Below, in pieces: positions 1 to 6,521 of a stretch of 8,766 nucleotides of DNA; position 1 is the stretch's first letter, and every line of letters begins with the position of its first letter. Position numbers and translations under genes: made by a program. Source of the stretch: Eubacteriaceae bacterium UBA7485 (lineage in GTDB: Bacteria; Bacillota; Clostridia; Eubacteriales; Eubacteriaceae). Where the stretch lies: the NCBI GenBank assembly GCA_002478485.1, contig DLOL01000087.1:25555-34320 (forward strand). Direction: 5' to 3'. The notes beneath the pieces were generated by a model. It saw only the letters and a list, made by a program, of their open reading frames with translations. It ran no database searches and was not told where the DNA came from.

Positions 1-22
1 TGGACAGTATTATCCGACCGAC
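1..22. repeat. Left arm of a perfect 22-bp inverted repeat at the window edge
   Basis: Bases 1-22 are the exact reverse complement of bases 294-315 near the start of ecfT. The match stops between bases 22 and 23 and runs off the window on the other side. In the ecfT frame this arm encodes RSDNTV after TKQG, which does not look like EcfT. The most likely explanation is a fold-back junction or an assembly end artefact. Confidence 0.85.
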
Positions 23-335
23 CTTGTTTAGTGACTGTCACGAATCCCCATCTCCACAATACGTCACCTGGAGTCAAGAATATGTTAAAGGCAATTGTAA
101 TCAATATAATGATAATTATGGCCTTCAATCCCTTAAAGATGTAACCGATGGGAATTTTTGAAAGTCTGATCATGGTAAAGAGAAGAACAGCCGCTATCAG
201 ATATCCCCAGAAGTTATCGATCACAAAGAGAAGGACGATATAGACGATTGTGAAGATAATTTTTGTTCTTGGGTCTAGCCGGTGAATCAGAGAGTCGGTC
301 GGATAATACTGTCCAATCGTGATGTTATCAAACAT
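1..335 (-). CDS. ecfT: ECF transporter transmembrane subunit EcfT, N-terminal part (cut by window edge)
   Basis: EcfT is the membrane scaffold that couples the two ATPases to the S component. The frame starts at the ATG at 335, with AAGGAG 9 nt upstream, and overlaps the ecfA2 stop by 8 nt. It reads [20 protein letters not shown], then DPRTKII, the typical EcfT opening in which the [11 protein letters not shown] motif is conserved. Hydrophobic segments follow at about 25-40, 43-57 and 70-88, then a [19 protein letters not shown] segment as in relatives. Only about 105 of an expected 265 or so residues are genuine here. The last codons, from base 22 to 1, are an exact inverted copy of bases 294-315 of the same gene, so the true continuation is probably missing rather than simply outside the window. 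Confidence 0.9.
   Translation of the reverse strand, partial: MFDNITIGQYYPTDSLIHRLDPRTKIIFTIVYIVLLFVIDNFWGYLIAAVLLFTMIRLSKIPIGYIFKGLKAIIIIILITIAFNIFLTPGDVLWRWGFVTVTKQGRSDNTV
294..315. repeat. Right arm of the 22-bp inverted repeat, inside ecfT
   Basis: This arm is normal ecfT coding sequence for residues 8-14 (GQYYPTD) and is therefore the original copy. The arm at bases 1-22 is the derived one. Confidence 0.85.
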
Positions 336-1206
336 GGGCATCTTCTCCTTTCTCTGATTTCAAGAGCTTTTCAATTTCCGCAACCGCTTCATCGATCATA
401 AAAATCTCATCATCAACTTCCGGAAAATGTTCTTTCAGCGCTTTCATCAGATATGAGACTCTTGGCGCAGCCAATCCCATATTCTCAAGTTCTTTCACAT
501 GCTTGAAGACTTCCTTTGGCTTATCGAAATAAGCCACCTCACCATCATTCATCACGATGATCCGGTCCACAAGCCGCCCCACATCCTCCATACTGTGGGA
601 GACCAGAATGACAGTGATCCCCTCCTGCTCATGGAGCTTTTTAATTTGATTAAGAATCTCATCCCGTCCTGCAGGATCAAGCCCGGCTGTCGGTTCATCC
701 AAGACCAGGACTCTCGGTTTCATGGCAAGGACACCTGCAATGGCCACTCTCCTCATCTGGCCGCCTGAGAGCTCGAAGGGACTTTTGTCTTTTATCTCGT
801 CATAATTCAGTCCGACTAATTTGATAGCTTCCTTGACTCTTTTGTCGATCTCCTCCGGACTCAGTCCGAGATTTTTCGGGCCGAAGGCTACATCCTTAGC
901 AACAGTCTCTTCAAACAACTGGTGTTCAGGATACTGGAAGACCAAACCGATTTTCATTCGAAGTTTAACCAGGTCTTCCTTGCTTTCTTGAAAAATATCC
1001 TGTCCATCCACATATACGGTTCCTTCTGTTGGCGTGAGGAGACCATTCAGGTGCTGAATCAGCGTCGATTTCCCGGAACCCGTATGACCGATTAAGCCTA
1101 CGAATTCTCCGTCTTCTATTTCCAGATTGACATTCTTTAAGGCCCTGTATTCAAACGGGGTCCCCTTAGAATAAGTCTGGCCTAGGTTCTCGATTTTAAT
1201 TGACAT
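328..1206 (-). CDS. ecfA2: ECF transporter ATP-binding subunit EcfA2
   Basis: The second, paralogous ATPase of the ECF module, expected to form a heterodimer with EcfA1 and to bind EcfT through coupling helices. The 292-residue product contains Walker [10 protein letters not shown] (40-48), Q-loop Q91 in [10 protein letters not shown], signature LSGGQ (146-150), Walker B VLVLDEP (166-172, catalytic E171) and H204. The [12 protein letters not shown] segment and the N-terminal [12 protein letters not shown] are characteristic of EcfA2 proteins. The C-terminal region carries the [14 protein letters not shown] segment common to EcfA ATPases. The ATG lies within the 3' end of ecfA1 (25-nt overlap) and has only a weak upstream ribosome site, which suggests translational coupling. 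The stop overlaps the ecfT start by 8 nt. Confidence 0.95.
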   Translation of the reverse strand: MSIKIENLGQTYSKGTPFEYRALKNVNLEIEDGEFVGLIGHTGSGKSTLIQHLNGLLTPTEGTVYVDGQDIFQESKEDLVKLRMKIGLVFQYPEHQLFEETVAKDVAFGPKNLGLSPEEIDKRVKEAIKLVGLNYDEIKDKSPFELSGGQMRRVAIAGVLAMKPRVLVLDEPTAGLDPAGRDEILNQIKKLHEQEGITVILVSHSMEDVGRLVDRIIVMNDGEVAYFDKPKEVFKHVKELENMGLAAPRVSYLMKALKEHFPEVDDEIFMIDEAVAEIEKLLKSEKGEDAHV

Positions 1207-2042
1207 ATAGCATTTACCATTTCATCCACTTCAAGAAGACTGGCGGGAATATCAAAACCATCTTGACGCAGATCATGCGCCACTGCGGTCATTTGCGGAA
1301 CATCCAGTCCGATTTCTTTCAATTTGTCCACCTGCGAGAAAATCTCTCGAGGTGTTCCCTCCATAATGATCCGACCTTTATCCAGTACGATAATACGGTC
1401 TGCATCGACAAGCTCATCCATATAATGAGTGATATGCAAAACGGTCATTTCATTCTCTTCATTGAGTTTCTTGATGGTCCTCATGACCTCTTTTCGGCCG
1501 TTCGGATCCAGCATGGCTGTCGGTTCGTCAAAGATTATGCACTCAGGTTCCATTGCAAGAATCCCGGCAATCGCAATTCGCTGTTTTTGTCCTCCAGACA
1601 GATTATGAGGCTCTTTCCTTTTAAACTTGCTCATTCCCACTGTTTCAAGAGAGTTGTCCACCCGTTTTCTGATTTCAGATGGAATGACACCAAGATTTTC
1701 AGGACCAAAAGCTACATCTTCTTCCACAATTGACGCAACTAACTGATTGTCCGGGTTCTGAAATACCATGCCTGCAGCCTGGCGGATATCCCAAGTTGAT
1801 TTTTCATCTTTTGTGTTCAGCCCTTTAACAAGTACATCGCCTTCCGTAGGGAGGATAATTGCGTTCAATAACTTGGAGAGTGTAGACTTTCCACTTCCGT
1901 TATGACCGATTACCCCAACGAATTCCCCTTTTCGAACTTCCAGATTTACATGATCCAATGCCCGGATATTTTTTTCGCCTTCTTCGAGTGCAGGGTATTC
2001 AAAGCTGACGTCTTTAATTTCTATAATTGGCTGTTCTTTCAT
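1182..2042 (-). CDS. ecfA1: ECF transporter ATP-binding subunit EcfA1
   Basis: One of the two ATPases of the energy-coupling factor module that drives uptake of vitamins and metals through exchangeable S components. The 286-residue product has a complete ABC ATPase core: Walker [10 protein letters not shown] (46-54), Q-loop Q95, signature LSGGQ (148-152), Walker B IIFDEP (169-174, catalytic E173) and switch histidine H206. The C-terminal extension ending in KSRT includes the EGTPREIF segment usual in Ecf/Cbi ATPases and the EcfA-type C-terminal domain. The start [17 protein letters not shown] fits the family, but no Shine-Dalgarno sequence is apparent: only TTTAAG precedes the ATG. The stop lies 25 nt inside ecfA2. 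The A1 versus A2 naming follows gene order and similarity by eye. Confidence 0.94.
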   Translation of the reverse strand: MKEQPIIEIKDVSFEYPALEEGEKNIRALDHVNLEVRKGEFVGVIGHNGSGKSTLSKLLNAIILPTEGDVLVKGLNTKDEKSTWDIRQAAGMVFQNPDNQLVASIVEEDVAFGPENLGVIPSEIRKRVDNSLETVGMSKFKRKEPHNLSGGQKQRIAIAGILAMEPECIIFDEPTAMLDPNGRKEVMRTIKKLNEENEMTVLHITHYMDELVDADRIIVLDKGRIIMEGTPREIFSQVDKLKEIGLDVPQMTAVAHDLRQDGFDIPASLLEVDEMVNAICQLKSRT

Positions 2043-2051
2043 CTTAAATGT

Positions 2052-2081
2052 AAAAAAGGATCGGACCTCTCGGCCGATCCT
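2052..2081 (-). terminator. Rho-independent terminator after rplQ
   Basis: On the minus strand AGGATCGG (2074-2081) pairs perfectly with CCGATCCT (2057-2064) around a 9-nt loop in which CC/GG can add two pairs. A run of Ts follows directly (2052-2057). This is a classical intrinsic terminator for the alpha operon. Its T-run ends 9 nt before the ecfA1 ATG, so it also sits where that gene's ribosome site would be expected. Confidence 0.9.
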
Positions 2082-2086
2082 CTTAG

Positions 2087-2092
2087 ATTATA
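2087..2092 (-). promoter_or_regulatory. Possible -10 box (TATAAT) overlapping the rplQ stop, ahead of ecfA1
   Basis: A perfect TATAAT on the minus strand overlaps the rplQ stop codon. A transcript from it would begin near 2080, at the 5' edge of the following hairpin, and lead into ecfA1. No good -35 element is present 16-18 nt upstream (AGAAAT at 17 nt spacing), and there is no TGn extension, so this may be chance. Confidence 0.25.
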
Positions 2093-2432
2093 CTAATTCA
2101 ATTATTGCCATTTCTGCGGCATCGCCTCTTCTCGGGCCCGTCTTGTAGATTCTTGTATATCCACCCTGGCGTTCCTGATATTTTGGTGCGATTTCATCAA
2201 ATAAGATCTGGACGACTTTCGGTTCCGTAATATACGCAGCCGCCTGACGTCTAGCGTGAAGATCTCCGCGCTTACCGAGAGTAATCATCTTTTCGGTGGT
2301 TCTTCTCAGTTCCTTTGCACGCGGCACTGTTGTTTCAATGCGTCCGTGCTTAAGCAGGGAGGTCGTCATGTTTCTGAGCATAGCTCTTCTCTGATCGGTA
2401 GGACGACCAAGTTTTCTATGTCCTGAAGCCAT
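2088..2432 (-). CDS. rplQ: 50S ribosomal protein L17
   Basis: L17 lies near the peptide exit tunnel on the large subunit. The 114-residue product begins [20 protein letters not shown], followed by the family signature region [16 protein letters not shown] (residues 29-44). It ends with [20 protein letters not shown] and IIELV, the standard bacterial L17 C-terminus. The short form without a long C-terminal extension is typical of Firmicutes. AAGGAG lies 5 nt before the ATG. It is the last gene of the alpha operon: a terminator hairpin begins 6 nt beyond its TAA. Intact. Confidence 0.98.
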   Translation of the reverse strand: MASGHRKLGRPTDQRRAMLRNMTTSLLKHGRIETTVPRAKELRRTTEKMITLGKRGDLHARRQAAAYITEPKVVQILFDEIAPKYQERQGGYTRIYKTGPRRGDAAEMAIIELV

Positions 2433-2459
2433 TTTTACTCCTTGTATGCTGATCTATCT

Positions 2460-2501
2460 TCAAGAAGGATTATTCGCTGATCGCGTCTTCATCCTTCTTG
2501 A
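2460..2501 (-). repeat. 11-bp inverted repeat spanning the rpoA stop codon
   Basis: TCAAGAAGGAT at 2460-2470 and its exact reverse complement at 2491-2501 are separated by 20 nt. On the minus-strand RNA this gives a hairpin that encloses the last codons of rpoA, with the stop codon at the base of the 3' arm. A short CGC/GCG pairing is possible in the loop. No T-run follows, so it is not an intrinsic terminator; an mRNA processing or stability element, or attenuation of rplQ, are possibilities. Confidence 0.6.
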
Positions 2502-3432
2502 GGTGCATGCCGATTTCGGCAAGTTTATGCGTAATTTCAGTCAGACTCTTCTTACCAAGATTTCTGACCTTCATCATATCTTCTTCAGTTTTTTCTGTCA
2601 GTTTCTGAACCGTGTCGATATTCGCACGTCTCAGGCAGTTGCTGGAACGTACTGACAGTTCGAGTTCCTCGATTGACATCTGGTTAATGAGTTCTTTCTT
2701 CTGATCTTTCTTTTCAAGCATGGTGTCAACTTCTTTGACATCATCCGTCAGATCAATGAAGAGTGCCAGATGGTCGTTCATGACCTTTGCGGCGAGGGAA
2801 AGCGCTTCATTCGGCTTGGTTGTCCCGTCTGTCCAAACTTCAATTGTCAATTTGTCAAAATCGGTAACTTTACCGACACGAGTATCTTCCACAAGGAAAT
2901 TTACTTTTTTTATCGGTGAGAAAATTGAGTCAACTGGAAGTGTTCCGACAGGATCATCCGGTCTTTTATTCTTTTCCGCCTGCACATATCCGCGTCCTTT
3001 CGCAAGGTTCATCTTCATATGAAGTTTCGCATCCTTAGCGAGTGTTGCGATATGCAGATCAGGATTTAAAATTTTAACGCCGGCGTCATCAAAAGTGATA
3101 TCCGCAGCAGTAACTTCGCCTTCGCCTTCTTTATCAATACGTATGGTTACATCTTCATCCGTATCCATCTGGGCAGCCAGATTTTTGAGATTTAATAAAA
3201 TCTCGATTACATCTTCTCGAACCCCGGGAATAGTAGAGAATTCATGCTGAACACCGTCAATCATAACGTTCGTGATTGCTACGCCTTCAAGAGACGAGAG
3301 CATGATTCTCCTCAATGAATTACCAAGAGTGGTACCATATCCTCTTTCGAGAGGCTCTACAACAAATTTCCCGTATGAATTGTCATCCGATTGTTCAACA
3401 ATATCAATGACCGGTTTTTCGAATTCTATCAT
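2470..3432 (-). CDS. rpoA: DNA-directed RNA polymerase subunit alpha
   Basis: Alpha dimerises to nucleate core polymerase assembly, and its C-terminal domain contacts UP elements and activators. The product is 320 residues. The N-terminal domain (1 to about 230) includes [20 protein letters not shown] (23-42), the beta-contacting core and the dimer interface. An acidic/basic linker (about 231-250) leads to the C-terminal helix-hairpin-helix domain with [15 protein letters not shown] (258-272), where R262 matches the DNA-binding R265 of E. coli, and [12 protein letters not shown] (289-300). I start at the ATG at 3432, giving MIEFEKP as in relatives. The in-frame TTG at 3444 lies inside the GGAGGG ribosome site and is rejected. 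It lies 70 nt after rpsD and 37 nt before rplQ. Confidence 0.97.
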   Translation of the reverse strand: MIEFEKPVIDIVEQSDDNSYGKFVVEPLERGYGTTLGNSLRRIMLSSLEGVAITNVMIDGVQHEFSTIPGVREDVIEILLNLKNLAAQMDTDEDVTIRIDKEGEGEVTAADITFDDAGVKILNPDLHIATLAKDAKLHMKMNLAKGRGYVQAEKNKRPDDPVGTLPVDSIFSPIKKVNFLVEDTRVGKVTDFDKLTIEVWTDGTTKPNEALSLAAKVMNDHLALFIDLTDDVKEVDTMLEKKDQKKELINQMSIEELELSVRSSNCLRRANIDTVQKLTEKTEEDMMKVRNLGKKSLTEITHKLAEIGMHLKKDEDAISE

Positions 3433-3436
3433 TATA

Positions 3437-3442
3437 CCCTCC
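3437..3442 (-). promoter_or_regulatory. Ribosome binding site fixing the rpoA start
   Basis: GGAGGG on the minus strand ends 4 nt before the ATG at 3432. The longer possible frame would begin at a TTG that overlaps this site, so the ATG is the real start. Confidence 0.85.
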
Positions 3443-3502
3443 AATTTATTCGAGTGTATTCCCTAATGGGGGCTTTCTTAACTCTCAGCAATAGATTAAC
3501 TA

Positions 3503-4132
3503 TTACTTGGAGTAAAGTTCGACGATAAGATGTTCTGCGATGTCAACGTCGATGTCATCTCTAGTCGGAAGATTAAGAACAGTCCCCTGAAGATTTTCCG
3601 GGTCTACCTGTAACCATGCAACAACAGGTCTATTTTCTGTTGTATCCAGAATTTCTTTAAATTTAGGGCTTTTCTTGCTCTTTTCTTTAACTGCGATCAC
3701 ATCGCCTGGTTTTACTCTGTATGACGGGATATTAACTTTCTTGCCGTTAACAGTAAAATGACCATGATTGACCAGCTGACGCGCTTCTTTTCTAGAAACA
3801 GCGAAACCTAATCTATAAACAACGTTATCGAGGCGTTCTTCAAGGATTGTAAGCAGGTTAGAACCTGTAATCCCGTCTTGCTTTTCAGCAAGTTCAAAGT
3901 AATGTCTGAACGGCTTTTCAAGAACACCGTATAAACGCTTAACTTTCTGTTTTTCACGAAGCTGAATACCATATTCAGAAGACTTCGATCTGCGTCCGTT
4001 CTGCGGTCCCGGAGGGGTCGGACGCTTTTCTAATGCACATTTATCTTTAGAAAAGCAGCGGTCGCCTTTTAAATAAAGCTTGCAGCCTTCACGTCTGCAC
4101 TGGCGGCAGCTTGCTTCAGTGGTTCTTGCCAT
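3503..4132 (-). CDS. rpsD: 30S ribosomal protein S4, cysteine-containing (zinc) type
   Basis: S4 is a primary binder of 16S rRNA that starts small-subunit assembly, and in many bacteria it also represses its own operon. The 209-residue product has an N-terminal segment with five cysteines (C9, C12, C17, C26, C32). The zinc-type S4 of Thermus thermophilus, from memory, uses C9, C12, C26 and C31, so this protein has one extra residue between the last two cysteines and an extra Cys at 17. The usual PGQHG motif is replaced by PGPQNG. The rest is standard: [19 protein letters not shown], then the S4 RNA-binding domain at about 99-160 ([40 protein letters not shown]). AGGAGAT precedes the ATG. Its location between rpsK and rpoA is the clostridial and proteobacterial order. 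Confidence 0.98.
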   Translation of the reverse strand: MARTTEASCRQCRREGCKLYLKGDRCFSKDKCALEKRPTPPGPQNGRRSKSSEYGIQLREKQKVKRLYGVLEKPFRHYFELAEKQDGITGSNLLTILEERLDNVVYRLGFAVSRKEARQLVNHGHFTVNGKKVNIPSYRVKPGDVIAVKEKSKKSPKFKEILDTTENRPVVAWLQVDPENLQGTVLNLPTRDDIDVDIAEHLIVELYSK

Positions 4133-4147
4133 CTATCTATCTCCTAA

Positions 4148-4540
4148 TTAAACTCTTCTGCGCTTCGGCGGGCGGCATCCATTGTGCGGGATCGGGGTTA
4201 CATCGCGGATCGCTGTAACATCCAGACCTGCTGCCTGAAGGGCACGGATCGCTGCTTCACGTCCGGAACCTGGTCCTTTTACATTGACTTCAACGGTTTT
4301 AAGGCCATGTTCCATTGCAAGTTTTGCAGCATGTTCTGCTGTCATCTGTGCAGCGTAAGGTGTGCTCTTTCTTGAGCCTCTAAATCCCATTTCCCCTGCA
4401 GATGCCCAGCTAATTGCGTTCCCCTGCATATCGGTAATGGTGACAATTGTATTGTTAAAAGAGGACTGAATATGGGCAATCCCACGTTCAATATTCTTTT
4501 TGACTTTTCTTTTGCCTCGGCGGATAACTCTTTTAGCCAT
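4148..4540 (-). CDS. rpsK: 30S ribosomal protein S11
   Basis: S11 sits on the platform of the small subunit next to the E site, with S6/S18 and S21 as neighbours. The 130-residue product has the family core [20 protein letters not shown], the middle segment [17 protein letters not shown], and the signature [18 protein letters not shown] (residues 89-106). It ends in the invariant [19 protein letters not shown], rich in basic residues for rRNA binding. An AGGAGAT ribosome site lies just upstream of the ATG. It is tightly spaced between rpsM (10 nt) and rpsD (15 nt). Intact and typical. Confidence 0.98.
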   Translation of the reverse strand: MAKRVIRRGKRKVKKNIERGIAHIQSSFNNTIVTITDMQGNAISWASAGEMGFRGSRKSTPYAAQMTAEHAAKLAMEHGLKTVEVNVKGPGSGREAAIRALQAAGLDVTAIRDVTPIPHNGCRPPKRRRV

Positions 4541-4550
4541 CTACAATCTC

Positions 4551-4916
4551 CTATTTCTTTCTGCCAACCGTTCTCTTCGGACCTTTTCTCGTACGAGCGT
4601 TGGTCTTGGTTTTCTGACCGCGGACCGGCAGATTCTTTCTGTGGCGCATTCCGCGATAGGATCCGATTTCGATTAATCTTTTGATGTTGAGATTGACTTC
4701 GCGTCTCAGGTCACCTTCAACTGTGACTTCGCGATCAATTAAGGAACGAAGCGCGTTTACTTCTTCTTCTGTCAGATCCTTAACACGCGTGTCAGGATTG
4801 ATATTGAGCTCAGCAAGCAGTTTTTTACTGGTTGAGCGTCCAATACCGTAAATGTACGTTAAACCGACTTCTACGCGTTTATCGCGCGGCAGGTCGATTC
4901 CGGCAATTCTTGCCAT
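4551..4916 (-). CDS. rpsM: 30S ribosomal protein S13
   Basis: S13 lies in the head of the small subunit and contacts 16S rRNA, the P-site tRNA and 23S rRNA through intersubunit bridges. The 121-residue product opens with [20 protein letters not shown] and carries the helix-two-turns-helix motif [14 protein letters not shown] (residues 21-34). It ends with the conserved [20 protein letters not shown] and the basic tail [11 protein letters not shown], which reaches tRNA. Length and ends are normal. A strong AGGAGG lies 9 nt before the ATG. It is the first gene of the alpha operon after a terminator and structured leader, and its TAG is 10 nt before rpsK. Confidence 0.98.
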   Translation of the reverse strand: MARIAGIDLPRDKRVEVGLTYIYGIGRSTSKKLLAELNINPDTRVKDLTEEEVNALRSLIDREVTVEGDLRREVNLNIKRLIEIGSYRGMRHRKNLPVRGQKTKTNARTRKGPKRTVGRKK

Positions 4917-5063
4917 AGGGTGTTTCCTCCTAGTGGATCATGTAATTTTGATGATCTGAAACAGAAAACCTAATTTGTCCTGTTCCATGTCCGTCAGGAT
5001 TAAATCCTGAACCTCTATATGTCATGAGTACGGGGTCGTAGCCGCGGCCGTACTCTTGTTTTC
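4917..5063 (-). promoter_or_regulatory. Structured leader ahead of rpsM (possible autoregulatory mRNA element)
   Basis: About 147 nt between the rpmJ terminator and the rpsM ATG hold no recognised gene but three inverted repeats. These are GAGTACGG/CCGTACTC (arms 5048-5055 and 5026-5033, 14-nt loop), TCAGGA/TCCTGA (5005-5010 and 4994-4999, 5-nt loop) and GATCAT/ATGATC (4951-4956 and 4936-4941, 9-nt loop). The last one ends just before the AGGAGG of rpsM at 4926-4931. In addition, CAGGA at 4978-4982 can pair with the same TCCTG used by the second hairpin, so two folds compete. In E. coli the alpha operon leader before rpsM is bound by S4 and represses translation. rpsD, encoding S4, lies in this operon too, so an analogous role is plausible but unproven. 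I found no convincing -35/-10 promoter here. Confidence 0.5.
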
Positions 5064-5100
5064 AAAAAACATTAGAAAACTGCGGGACTAATCCCGCAGT
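5064..5100 (-). terminator. Rho-independent terminator after rpmJ
   Basis: On the minus strand a perfect 9-bp stem, ACTGCGGGA/TCCCGCAGT, closes a 4-nt loop (arms at 5092-5100 and 5079-5087). It is followed by GTTTTCTAATGTTTTTT. The T-run is interrupted, so termination may be partial, allowing some read-through into the rpsM operon. It begins 4 nt after the rpmJ stop. Confidence 0.75.
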
Positions 5101-5104
5101 ATCA

Positions 5105-5457
<353 letters not shown>

Positions 5458-5459
5458 CT

Positions 5460-5762
5460 TTAGTCTCCTGTTGGAATATCAGTCTTATCGCTGTCTCCGA
5501 TATTCAAGGTATCAAGGACTCGCCTGACGTCGACGTTTGTCACTTTTCTACCTTCATTAAGCCTGGCTTCTATCTCTTTCGAAATCCTGTTTGTTTTCGC
5601 AAGATGCAGGACTTTCTTTTTCTTCGGGTGATTCGCCATCCTGAGCTTTCCGTCACTGACAAGAACATATTGGTCATCGATAACTTCAAGAACGACGAGA
5701 TAACGTCCTCTGTCCCTACCGGCTTTTGATCTTACGATCTGACCTGGTTTTAGAGGATTCAT
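5460..5762 (-). CDS. KOW-domain RNA-binding protein (L14e/L6e/L27e-like), function unknown
   Basis: A basic 100-residue protein whose first half reads as a KOW domain: [20 protein letters not shown] (residues 5-24), with the glycine- and arginine-rich turn typical of KOW and a following beta strand pair ([18 protein letters not shown]). A lysine cluster at 47-50 (KKKK) and an acidic C-terminal tail ([11 protein letters not shown]) flank the predicted helical part. Proteins of this type, distantly like archaeal and eukaryotic L14e, occur between map and infA in many Clostridia. RNA or ribosome binding is an inference from fold and location; no specific role is established that I know of. Its ATG overlaps the map stop by 4 nt, and its TAA lies 2 nt before the infA start, so it is embedded in the operon and probably co-translated. 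Confidence 0.88.
   Translation of the reverse strand: MNPLKPGQIVRSKAGRDRGRYLVVLEVIDDQYVLVSDGKLRMANHPKKKKVLHLAKTNRISKEIEARLNEGRKVTNVDVRRVLDTLNIGDSDKTDIPTGD
5465..5469 (-). promoter_or_regulatory. Ribosome binding site that supports the infA TTG start
   Basis: On the minus strand AGGAG is followed by 7 nt (including the stop codon of the preceding KOW gene) and then TTG. Good spacing and the match of the following codons to the IF1 N-terminus make TTG the best start. Confidence 0.75.
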
Positions 5763-6517
5763 TGATTCCCTCTTAAAGTCAGGATTTCCGGATCGCCCTT
5801 ACCCGTCACGACAATTGTGTTTTCGTAATGGGCCGAGAGCTTTCCGTCTTGCGTGACGACAGTCCAGTCATTTGGAAGCACTTCCACATCATACGTTCCT
5901 TCATTAATCATCGGTTCAATGGCTAAACACATTCCCCTTCTTAATCTCGGACCATGATGCGGCCGTCCATAATTTGGAATCGGCGGATCTTCGTGCATAT
6001 TTCTTCCAATTCCGTGACCTACATAATCTCTAACAACGGAATAGCCAAAAGATTCGGCGTAGGTCTGAACAGCATTGGAAATGTCTGACAATCGGTTGCC
6101 TTCTCGTGCAAACTCAATTCCTTTAAAGAAGGACTCTCTTGTCACATCAATCAGCTTTTGTGCTTCTGGAGAAATCACTCCCACACCATGAGTTCTAGCG
6201 GCATCTCCAACGTACCCATTTAACGTAGCGCCTAAGTCTACGGAGATAATATCTCCTTCTTCAAGACGCGTATTGTCCGGAATTCCATGAACGACCTGTC
6301 CGTTGATGGAGGAGCAGATCGAGTTTGGAAAACCCTGATAATTGAGAAACGTCGGGTAAGCCCCCTGCTTTCTGATGTAATCTTCAGCAATACGATCAAG
6401 CTCGAGAGTGGTCACACCAGGTTTGATATAGTCGGCGAGCATTTCATGGCAGTCTGCCACAACAAGCCCTGCCTGACGCATTTTTTCAATTTCTTTGTCA
6501 GACTTAATAATAATCAT
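5759..6517 (-). CDS. map: Methionine aminopeptidase, type I
   Basis: Removes the initiator methionine from new proteins after deformylation, when the second residue is small. The 252-residue product has the pita-bread fold signatures of type I enzymes. The dinuclear metal ligands are all visible: D94 (SVDLGA), D105 (GDAART), H168 (GHGIGR), E201 (IEPM) and E232 (HYENT). The substrate-positioning histidines H77 (VVHGIP) and H175 (MHEDPP) are also present. There is no N-terminal SEC-C zinc extension. The start MIIIKSDKEIEKMRQAG matches the usual family N-terminus. No Shine-Dalgarno sequence is apparent before the ATG, which lies 4 nt after the adk stop, so expression probably depends on coupling to adk translation. 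The stop overlaps the next gene's start (ATGA). Confidence 0.97.
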   Translation of the reverse strand: MIIIKSDKEIEKMRQAGLVVADCHEMLADYIKPGVTTLELDRIAEDYIRKQGAYPTFLNYQGFPNSICSSINGQVVHGIPDNTRLEEGDIISVDLGATLNGYVGDAARTHGVGVISPEAQKLIDVTRESFFKGIEFAREGNRLSDISNAVQTYAESFGYSVVRDYVGHGIGRNMHEDPPIPNYGRPHHGPRLRRGMCLAIEPMINEGTYDVEVLPNDWTVVTQDGKLSAHYENTIVVTGKGDPEILTLRGNQ

Positions 6518-6521
6518 TCGT

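Noticed and set aside
499..768. Plus-strand open frames (for example 499-768, 1200-1733, 2720-3022, 7540-7974)
   Set aside because: Each lies antisense inside a well-supported conserved gene, has no family resemblance, and shows no ribosome site or context of its own.
1182..1206. 25-nt overlap of ecfA1 and ecfA2 as a possible frameshift or fusion
   Set aside because: Both proteins have complete ATPase motifs and normal ends; overlapping starts are common in this operon type.
3433..3444. Longer rpoA start at the TTG at 3444
   Set aside because: The TTG overlaps the GGAGGG ribosome site, and the ATG at 3432 gives the conserved MIEFEKP start.
3461..3470. Short CCCTAATGGG inverted repeat in the rpsD-rpoA gap
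   Set aside because: Only 3 bp of pairing with no T-run; expected by chance. I see nothing else in this 70-nt gap.
5017..5022. TATA-like hexamer in the rpsM leader as a promoter -10 box
   Set aside because: No -35-like sequence lies at suitable spacing, and the stretch sits between two hairpin arms.
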